From Globodera rostochiensis (lineage: Eukaryota > Nematoda > Chromadorea > Rhabditida > Heteroderidae), in assembly GCA_018350325.1 (NCBI GenBank), contig JAEVLN010000010.1:2480001-2544000 (forward strand): DNA of 64,000 nt, in the 5' to 3' direction. Each line of letters opens with the position of its first letter. Position 1 is the first letter of the stretch. Shown piece by piece: positions 43,687-53,200 of this stretch. The translations under genes and the position numbers were made by a program. A model generated the notes under the pieces. That model saw nothing but the letters and a program-made list of their open reading frames with translations, made no database searches and was not told the DNA's origin.

Positions 43687-44704
43687 CAGGGCTGGGCAAA
43701 ATTTCGGATCCGAATTTCGGATTCCGGAAAATTTCGGGTTTTTTGGCCGTTTCGGATTTCGGATTCGGATTTCGGAATTTGAGCAAAATTTCGGAATTTA
43801 ACACCCCTAAGAATGGGATTTTTGAGGTACAGAACGTTTGGTGTTGGTATAGTGGTGAGTGGTGGGACAATTGAACTTTTGGTATGGGTTCAAATCCCCG
43901 AGACATCCCCTCATTAATAAGATTATTAAAATAAATATTCGAATTTTTTTAATTAAAAATGCGCGCAAAAAAGGAATAGATACAAGAATTTTTGAAATAA
44001 ATTCATCACATCTTCTTGAATTTTTGCTTCAATTTCCTTAACAAATATCATTAAAATGTTCAAAAAATTCCCCGGCGGCGCCTGTCGGCACCGCCGGACA
44101 TCCTCCACTCTTAAGTAAACCAGTTTTTTTCTCTGAAATTCCGAAGCAAAATTCATAATTTTGCTAAAATTTTGATGAAATTTCTTTAACAAAATTGAGT
44201 CAAAATTCAAAAATTTTTCTCGGCGACGCCTATCGGCATCGCCGACCCCCACCCTCCCTAAAAGTAAAGCAGAATCTCAAAAAAGAATGATGATGATAAA
44301 ATTAAAGTTAAAGACAAGAAGAAGATATTTTTGAATAAAAACAAAAATTTTTTGTTTTACCATTGAACATTACAAAAAAAAAAAATCTCCCTTGAAAAGT
44401 CGCGGCTAGTCTGGTCCCGGTCCCGGTTTTTTTGGTCCCGGTAAGTCCCGGTCCCGCTCAACCCTTGTAATAATTATTGCATATCGGAGTGAAGCACAAA
44501 TAAGATAGAAAACCACTTTTTTTTTATTCGATTAGTGCAAAAATTTCCCTTGAAAAAATTTCGGATTTCGGGTTTCGGATTCCGGAAAAATTTCGGGATT
44601 TTCGTGAATTCGGATTTCGGATTTAAAATCCTTTCGGATTTTTGGTTTTCCGGAATTTCGGAATTCGGATTTCGGATTTTATTTTCCGATTTTGCCCAGC
44701 CCTG
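43687..44704. mobile_element. hAT-type miniature element (CAGGGCTGGGCAAAAT ends) with exact 8-bp duplication
   Basis: Ends CAGGGCTGGGCAAAAT and ATTTTGCCCAGCCCTG (with small inner differences) are inverted. GTTAGTAG is duplicated exactly at 43679-43686 and 44705-44712. Subterminal arrays read TTTCGGATTTCGG. The interior holds a tRNA-like unit (43842-43900) and two hairpin modules (44072-44097 and 44220-44245). Confidence 0.9.
43842..43900 (+). repeat. tRNA-like Pol III promoter unit inside a hAT-type element
   Basis: TGGTATAGTGGTGAGT (A-box-like) and GGGTTCAAATCCC (near-perfect B box) are about 30-40 nt apart. The sequence just upstream (CACCCCTAAGAATGGGATTT) matches that beside the tRNA-like unit of the element at 4172-6105 (CACTCCTAAGAATTGGATTT), so the two units share an origin. 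Confidence 0.55.
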
Positions 44705-44764
44705 GTTAGTAGCCCTTATTTATTGTATTTATTATTTTGCATTTAATTGCATGGAAATGCTTGG

Positions 44765-45580
44765 TAAATATCGTTCATACGGTCCAGACTCAAAATCGAA
44801 CAAAAATATATCAATCGACTCCTCTCGGTCTACAATGTAAGAATCCGAAAATTTTTTTGGTTGGGCAACCATTCCCTGAAGAGTTACAGACCCGGGACTG
44901 AAGTGTCTTTGACTGGGGACTCAGTTGTCCACTGATTAAAAAATGGAAAAAATCACTCATATTGGCTTTAAATTACGAATTTGTCGATAGGAAAGAAAAA
45001 TTGGGAATTTAAATCCGTTGAACCGGTTTAAAATTTTGAAAATTAAGGAAAAATGATTTTTAAGTAGGGTTGAGCGGGACCGGGACTTTTGGGAAAAACC
45101 GGTACCGGGACTTAACGGGACCAAAAAACCCGATTTCAACCGGGACCGGTTCCGGGACCAACTTAGGGATTAGATCGAAAATTTGTTAAGAATTATTGAA
45201 AACACCTTTAAAATTGTAAAACTAAACGGAACCACACTTTCCACGCAAAGAATTTAAATTTTTCTCCAACCCTATTTAAAAGTCCCTTTTTCCTTAATTT
45301 TCCAAATTTTAAGCCGGTTCAAAACCGGATTTAAATTCCCAATTTTTATTTTCATCGACAAATTCGTAATTTTGAAAGCCTACCATATTAGTGATTTTTC
45401 CCATTTCAGCTAAGTCTCCAGTCAAAAGACACTTCAGTCCCGGGTCTGAACTCTTCAAGGAATGGTTGCCCAACAAAATTTTTTTCGGATTCTTATTGGC
45501 AGACCGAAAGAAGTCGATTGATATATATATTCGTTCGATTTTGAGTCTGGACCGTATGAACAATATTTTCCAAATGCTTT
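44765..45580. mobile_element. Large fold-back element with nested GGGACC insertion
   Basis: Inverted arms of roughly 280 bp: CATACGGTCCAGACTC, ATCAATCGACTCCTCTCGG, TGGTTGGGCAACCATTCC and CAGACCCGGGACTGAAGTG on the left are mirrored on the right. At the centre, 45066-45167, sits a short element (TAGGGTTGAGCGGGACCGGG to ACCGGTTCCGGGACCAACTTA). Non-coding. Confidence 0.75.
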
Positions 45581-45814
45581 GTTACCAATTTTGATACAAC
45601 AGATCAAGAACTTTAGGGATTAATTCGAAAATTTGTTAAGAATTACTGAAAAAACCGTTAAAATTGTAAAACTAAACGGAACCACACTTTCCACGCAAAG
45701 ACTTTAAAACTTTCTTTTTTCACCTTCTCAATTGGGAGCCTTAAATTATTATTCCTTTTCCTATAATTAATTTAAAAACTAAATAGATACTAACTATTTT
45801 GCAATGTTACCTGC

Positions 45815-46048
45815 GGGTGGTTCAACATTGCCAGAACTGGATGCTTTTGGTGATGCATCTGAATTGTCTACGTGAGTAGGAAATGTATGTTTAAATTTTT
45901 TCATAAATTAGCTAATTTTTGTTGTCACCCGCACACTGAAAATTATTGTAATGCGCCAAAATTTTAATTTGAAAAGAATTTTTCTGACCTGTCTCGGCAT
46001 AGAGGCCACGATCAAGCAAGCTACGCCCAAGAAGAGAAAGGCGCGCAT
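45815..46048 (-). pseudogene. Damaged small secreted cysteine-rich family member
   Basis: Exon 1 (45989-46048) encodes MRAFLFLGVACLIVASMPRQ, signal-peptide-like. Exon 2 would encode DNSDASPKASSSGNVEPPAG, but exon 1 is 10 nt shorter than in the copy at 39773-39842, so the splice puts exon 2 out of frame, and the cysteine-rich part is absent. Confidence 0.6.
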
Positions 46049-46505
46049 TTTGATGCAATAACAATAAAGCTTTCTGCTGAATTTCCCATCACTTTAATAC
46101 GGCTTTCAATCGCTGGCTTACAAAGGGGACTTTGTTTAAAAATAGCGTTGCCATCGAAGAAAGTGGAGGGGATGCGAAAGAATGTGTTGGCATTTGCATT
46201 GGCATTGGCATGGTCAGCCTTACTTCGACAAAGATATATGCCATGGAGCGCGGCATTTGGGGCCGCCCTGTTTACCTATGCCAATTTTAGGGGGAATTGA
46301 AGCATTCGGCTATGTATTGTATGCAATATATGGCCAAAGAAAGCAGAGATATTAATCAATAAATTTCATTTGCACGTTACATTTTACAGGGGCTGCTTTG
46401 AGCGTGTAAAATGACGTGGAACTTTTGGGCATCCTCTAAATATTTTTATCCACTAAAAAATTTGCAGCGATGTGTTTAAATTAATTGAATTGTTTTATTC
46501 TTTAG

Positions 46506-46945
46506 CTAGGTCGTATCATAAAAACCGTCGCTTTTTTACTTTTTGATAAAAAAGACATAAAAAGTTGTTGAAGCGCCCCAAAGGCAAAAAATTGCGCCTA
46601 GAACCGCAAATTTTCGATTTTTTATGATTTTTAACTGTTCAAAAAAAGACAGAAATTTTTTGCGTTTTAAGCCAAATTTAAAAAATTCAAAGCCAAAGAG
46701 TTGTCGGATCCGAAACCAGTTTTTTGTCTCTAAACCGGTTTAAAGCGAGAAAAAACTTTTTTTGGATTTTTTGGCCAAACCGGTGCGGGAATTTTTATCT
46801 CGCCGGTATGCAATGCTAAGGGAATGGCCCCAGCAGCAAAGTTGAGGAGTATTGCATATAATTGGAGCGCTTCAACAACTTTTTATATGACTTTATTTAT
46901 CAAAAAAATTCAAAAGTGACGGGTTTTTATGATGATACGACCTAG
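46506..46945. mobile_element. Miniature inverted-repeat element (CTAGGTCGTATCAT ends), present in only one duplicate
   Basis: The left arm begins CTAGGTCGTATCATAAAAAC and includes ACATAAAAAGTTGTTGAAGC; the right arm mirrors both and ends GATACGACCTAG. The parallel segment at about 40395-40415 reads straight across the site (TTTATTCTTTTTAAAAAATCG), so this insertion is younger than the duplication. Confidence 0.8.
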
Positions 46946-47011
46946 TAAAAAATCGTGAAATATTTTTTGAGTTAAATACAGGGAGTTGCATTCAATTCTA
47001 TCATTAAAATT

Positions 47012-47068
47012 CAAAACTACCACCGGTTCGGCGATTTTGTGATTGGCATGCTATCACTCGGTAAATAA
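47012..47068 (+). pseudogene. Second duplicate of the last exon of the ET-like gene
   Basis: The coding end ACCGGTTCGGCGATTTTGTG...CTCGGTAAATAA is nearly identical to 40475-40533. No upstream ET-like exons in this copy. Confidence 0.7.
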
Positions 47069-47649
47069 ATTCAATCAGCTTAAATTTAAACATAATATGA
47101 TCCCTTGTATAATTAAAATTTGTTTTTAATTTGTCAAGCTTTGCGGGCCACTTTCGTCATTTTGAATGGTTACACATTGGCGATTTATGCTGAATAGAAT
47201 TAATTAAGCAAAATGCCAAAATACCACGACTTACTTGTATGAATCAAATGACCCAATTTATTCAATTGAGTTTTGTAAATTAAATTTCACACAATGCGAA
47301 ATCCCTTAATGCAATATTGTTCAAAATGTTTTATAATTTACCCCTAAGATAGTTCCGCAGCAGAAATGAAATCAACACAAATTTTTCTATTTTATTTAAG
47401 GAAATCTTTTATTTTAACACACGGCCACCTTGAAATTTCTTTAAATTAAAAAAAAAAGACCTTTTTTTAATTTTCTTACAATTTGAGCTCATGGGAAAGT
47501 TATTATTATGAATCCAATTTCCTAGACATCAAAACATACAATTAGTGGCATAAATCGTCGGAAATGTTTTTGTTTATTGAAAATGCTCTACTGTAAATGC
47601 TATTTTTATAAACTAAACATAATAAATAATTTGCTAAACTTTTGAATAA

Positions 47650-49305
47650 ATGGAATTATTTTTGTTCCGTCCAAATGATTATGAGAAAATATACAACTGC
47701 ACGAATTTTAATATTAATTCAATCCCATTGGAGCATCGTCAATATGCTAACGAATCATTTGCGCTTATTTTTCTTTGCATCGTTTATTATGTAATTTTAT
47801 ATATAGTAAAAGAAAAATAGCAATTATTAATAAAAAAATATTTTAATTATAAATTGAAATTGAATTATTAAAAGATTCTCTACACGCCCTGCATCATTTC
47901 CCTGTGGAAGCACAAAAATAAGAGCACCTGCTACAAACTGTTGCATTTCATCGGTATTGCTGATCTGTCGATGATGTGGGTGATTGGACTGCTTCATGGC
48001 TGGTTAGCATTGAAAGGCGCAATGTTCTGTTCGTATCCGACGCTGATCTACTTGGCCGGCGTTTTGGCCACATGTATGTGAAGCTGATCAGACAAGCGGT
48101 GAAGCTCAAGACGCGCTTGCTTTTTGATCGAAACAAATCTCGAAGAAATTAGAATTTAGGGTTTGAAAATTTTATGAGCCCGTACTTAGACTCGGCAAAT
48201 TTGGGTGGCCAGTTATTGAAAATTTAATATTAATACCTTATTTTATAGCCCTTTGGATGGTAGAAAGCAGTGCAGACATGGTAACAAAAAGAATTCATTT
48301 TCGCTGAAAATATTTTTTTAAGCTTTTGGCCATTGACCGGTGTATCGAAACGATTTCCCCTCGAATTTGGAAAATTTTATTTTCCGGCGACCGTATCCAA
48401 CTTTGGCTGTCATTGATCTGCCTTTACGGTTTCTTTTGGGTCTTCTTTCAAAAGCCGGCGGTGTTCAACGGCATTTTTTTCGCCTGGTTATTCAACCCAT
48501 TCGCTGGCTATCATAATGATGCCGATGGCACGGTTCGGCTTTTTAATTAATATAAATCATTTTTTTGTGGATTTTTCTTTAATATTTTGTTAGTTTTTTT
48601 AGTTTTTTGTCAAATTACATGTTATCCACAATGTCACCATCGCAATTTGCACACCGTTAATTTATGTGCTGTTCACAATCGCATTCTGGTATAAACAGCT
48701 CCATCCCCAAGTGGAGATTTCCCGAGCAAAGAAAATGGTATTCAATTAATAATTCGCCAAATTTAACTACCGTTTTTAATTTTTATGTATACTAGTAAAG
48801 ATACTTATTTTATAATTAAAAATGACATAATTGAAATATTTATACTTTCTATTTAAATGTTAATAGAATTTGTAATTTATTTAATTTAGGCATTCCTTCA
48901 AGTGTTCATTTTGTCAGCCCTGAACACAGTGGCCAGTTTCATATACGCTCTGATGCAATATATGGAGCCCAGCCAATGGATGATCACTCTAACTCATTTT
49001 GATTGGTATTCGTTTAATACATTTTTATTTTATTTATTTTCACATTTCAGGCTCAGCGTCCATGGTGTTTTTTAATATAAAAATTTTTTTATAAATTTTA
49101 ATAATAAAATTTTTTTTTTTTGGGTGTTCCATCGATGGTGTTCCTTTTGCTGAACAAAACAATTCGCGATGATTGCCGCAAAATGTTCTACAAAATTTTT
49201 GACCCCAAACATGCCACAAGTATAATTGCCGTAATCAAAGTACCTTTTCGTTTTAATCGAGTACATCAGCATGCCAACGGAATGCCGAATCAAGCATTTC
49301 ACTGA
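47650..49305 (+). CDS. Serpentine chemoreceptor, Srt family (seven-helix GPCR)
   Basis: Eight phase-consistent exons: 47650-47790, 47875-48073, 48249-48280, 48323-48532, 48603-48737, 48890-49005, 49051-49064 and 49124-49305, giving 342 residues, a usual length for this family. The N-terminus MELFLFRPNDYEKIYNC is the family signature. Helices follow: FALIFLCIVYYILYTPCIIS, KLLHFIGIADLSMMWVIG, a SLWMVESSADMLLAIDRC segment (helix 3 with the DR-like motif), LWLSLICLYGFFWVF, VIHNVTIAICTPLIYVLFTI, FLQVFILSALNTVASFIYAL and HGVPSMVFLLLNKTIR. It probably senses small molecules at the cell surface of neurons. The intron at 49065-49123 lacks an AG acceptor and is flanked by a direct GGTGTT. It is the only intact copy in the array; three fragments lie upstream. 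Confidence 0.9.
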
Positions 49306-50272
49306 CTAAAAATGATGATTTTTGTATTGTAGGGATGGCATTAATTTTAGGACCCTATTATTGTTTTAAATTTTGAAAGATATTTCTCCAATTTACAACC
49401 CCTATTTATTCGCTGCGGCTTGTAATTAAGTAATTAAAAACTGTTTGTTAATTAATCATAAGAATTTTGGAATAGCATAGATTGACGAAATATTTACTAA
49501 TTTTCTTAGAAAATTACATAAAAAGCTGAGAGAGCTTATATTTAAAAAAAAGACTCCTAACTCCTAATATATGATACATGCATCATCTATCTATTGCAAA
49601 AGTCGGCCTCAAGCGATGCCAAAAATAAGAATGCCAAAATACAGGACCAAGAAACAATATATTTTTAAGTTTATTCAAAAAAAAAGTGGTAATAATTATA
49701 CAAGACACCGGAAAACAATGAAGAGATAACGCTTCTTAAAACAACGATGGCGTCAAATGGTACATAAATATTGCACAAAAAATATTTAAAACAAAATTTA
49801 AGATACTTAGGGCTGTAAATTTTAAAATTTCAACAAAAAACTGGCAGCCCTAAGTTAATACAGAAAACAATTGGGCCATCTATCTATGCCGATATTTGAG
49901 AGAAAAGTGAATTGTGGTAAATGTAAAATATAAAAATTATTAGGATAAATTGCGTAAAATTCATTTAGAAATGCGATTTTTCAAAAATTTTGCGTAAGCA
50001 AAATAAAGTGTAAAGAAAATGTTATTAAAAATGATATTTTTTCACTGAGTTCCATAAATTCGACTACATAATTATGTGCCAGTTTTCAATTTAAATTTGG
50101 GCTCATGCCATTCATAAAACAATTTCCCATTGTAAAAAAATGCCAAGACCAACTGTGAAATTTGGCACATATCCCCGCTTAATGAGACAATTAAATTGGT
50201 GATTAAGCTCGCGTTAACAATGTTTTTTTTCGTTAATTTATTTGCCTAAAATGGTTGGTTTCGCCTGCCTAT
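49306..50272. other. Intergenic between the Srt receptor and lat-1 3' end
   Basis: AT-rich convergent 3' flanks. Part (about 49490-50230) has a degraded match near 42000-42640, continuing the duplication. No gene seen. Confidence 0.5.
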
Positions 50273-53200
50273 TCACTTTCGCCTGCCATCGACGCATTGC
50301 TCCGCCTCCTCTTCCCCCTCGTCCAAACTGTTGATGCGCTCCGAGAACACCGGTTCCGGCCTGCTCAAGTCCATCTTCACCAGCGTGCCGCTACTGCTTC
50401 CCCTCGCGGATGTCATCACCGGACTGCCACGGTAGAAGGACGGATGACTCAAATGGACAGACGCATTCATTGCATAAGCGGGAGTTGGAGGAGGCGGAAT
50501 GCGTGGCGGCGGCACCGAATGAATGCCTAAAATGTTTTTAATTCAGTTAATTAGGGGTAATTTTTTTAATAAAAAATAATTATCCAATTAAGTATTATTT
50601 ACCCATTTCCCCCGGGGGCACATCCACCACCATCATTATGGGCTGATTATGCTCATCCAACATCATGTGATGCCGATAATTGGTGCCGTCATGCATCGGC
50701 AAGTCCGGGTGGAGCAGCTGCACCTGATTCTGTTGCATGCGCACAATGTGCGGCGTGTAGGGCGCGTGGGCGCCGTAATTATTGCCTGTGGGAATGATTA
50801 ATTAAATTTAATTGGAAATTTAATGAAAAAAAATTACCCAAATATCCTCTTGCCGAGTAACTACCACCACCGTACAACAATTTGTGCTGCTGTTGCAGCT
50901 GTTGTTGAGTCAAACGCGGCGTCGTGCCAATTGGCTGTGCCAACGATGTGGCGGTGTACAACGGCGACTGTGCCGGGTGATGGATACGGTAGCCGGGCGC
51001 GTTGATTGGATATTTGCCGAGCGACAGACGGTCGTCATACGGTATGGTGGCATACTCCTCGTACGTTGCTGAATTGAACATTTAAAAAATTACAAATTTC
51101 TGTATTATATTGGACATCATCCCTGATCAATATTCCAATCAAATTAAATCATTATAAGCCCACAAAAATAATGCCATTAAAAAGAAAGAAAATAATAAAT
51201 TCTCTGATTTATGAAACATTTATTTAATTTAAACAAATCAAAGGTTAGCTGTGGATCTTGATCAATGTTGAGAAATCAAATAAATCATCAAAAATATTAC
51301 CATTATCGGACGACGCAAATTCATTGGGCCTTGAATTTGATGAAGCACTGTTTTTACGGTGATGTTCATGGTAGAGTTGGAGCAGTGCGGCTGGCGGAGG
51401 CGGGGCGCGCTGACTTTGGGAGTGCTGGGCCTGCAATGCACGCTCATCAGAGGAGGAAACCTTGGATCAAAGTTTTTTTGATTTTATTAAAGAAATTTCG
51501 TTAGCCAAATATTAAAAAAATGATCGCAGAGTTTAAAAAATAAATATTTAAAAAATTGATGGCCCGGTTTTCATAACTTAAATAAAATCAATTTAAAATT
51601 TAAAGGTTATCATTTTTATTTTAAAAATCAAATAAAAATTAAACGAATAAAATTTGTGTACCGGCAATTCAGTGGTCGAAATTTCGGAACAAGCGGAAGC
51701 GGTGCCACCATTTCTGCCACTGGACGACGATGTTCCTGACGAATTTGGCCCACATCCGTTGACATTTTCCAACAAAACAGCGCCGGAGGGCGAAAATGCG
51801 AATTTCAGCTGAGGAAACTCTGGGCCAGTGCCATTTTGGGCAGCCTTTTTGACAACAAAAGTGCCGCAACAGCAAATCTTGTCGACAACGTTGGTGAAAA
51901 ATGCTGAAATTGTGCCAAAACCGCCTCCGTCGAGTCGCCATCGTCGGTAATAAGCTCGAGACTTAAAGAAATAAAATTAAAAATTAATCATGTTATGAAT
52001 GAATGATCAATTTGTCAAAAAACTGCCATAAAAGTGTAATGGTCGAACAATATTAAAAGTAAATTTATTACAATAGTAACAAAATATTTAAAGATTAACT
52101 GAAATTATCTAACCCCAACTATGGTCTATCAATAAACTCGAGCAAGGTCAGATCAAGATCAAATTTTATTTAATATCCCATAAAAAGTTACCGATCGGTC
52201 TAAAATGTTAAATTTATCTGATCGTGATCGTTCCTGATCAAACCCAAAACTGTTTCTGATCAGTTAATCTGATCGGACCATGAAAACACTGCCTACAACG
52301 CCTACCCTTTTGTCCACAACAATTTCGGCCAGCATCTCCACACCCAACGCGGCGTTGAGAAGTGCAAGTGCCATTGCTGAATTGGCCACCAGCGCCATTG
52401 ACGACGCCATGACAACACCGTCCTCCATGGCCAATGTGACAAAGTATGCCCAGCACATAGCGACGCTGCACGCGGCACAAAGCAGTGCACAACGCGTGCA
52501 CAACCACTGCACACGCTGCCGCAACTGCACACGCCGGCGTCGCTGCTCCCGCTGCTTGTGCTGACTGATGCCATTTGCGCACGGGCGGTAAGCATCCGAA
52601 GAGGAGGATTTCTTTAACAAAAATATAATATATTAATTACAGTACCGTTGTTGTACTATACCCTACCGTATTCCTTGTCGAATTCATTGCACAAATTGTG
52701 AACACCAGACAAAGAATGGTGGCCGACAAAAGCAGCAAAACTGGCCCCACAAATGTGTAAATGCTGAAGAAGTCGGATGCGAGCCAACAAAATGCCGTCG
52801 GCAACAGCGACTGAGCTGGCACATTTTTATGCAAATTTTGTATAAAAAAGGTGACGACGATGAGAAGCAGAGGAAACCCTGAAAAGTTTTTTTTTAAATC
52901 CCCGATAATAAAATTTTAAAAAAAATTTGCATAAAACATTACTTAAACCACAATTTTAGAAAAAATGAATTTAATTTAAAAAATTAAACTACCGTATCCA
53001 AAGAGGTAGATGCTGAACAGCTTGAGCAATGATGAACTTGAGATCGTTTCAATTGCAGCGTGCAAGCGTCGTGCAGCTGCACGCATATGCAGTGCGTCCA
53101 ACAGTGTCCAACAAAGTGCGGCGAGCACAAGATATAAGAGGACTAATGCAACGGGCGTGCAAATGTACTAAATTGGAAATTTAAACAAAAAAAAATAATT

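Noticed and set aside
50255..50530. Plus-strand frame opposite the last lat-1 exon
   Set aside because: Minus strand carries the conserved C-tail with correct phase; the plus frame is a shadow.
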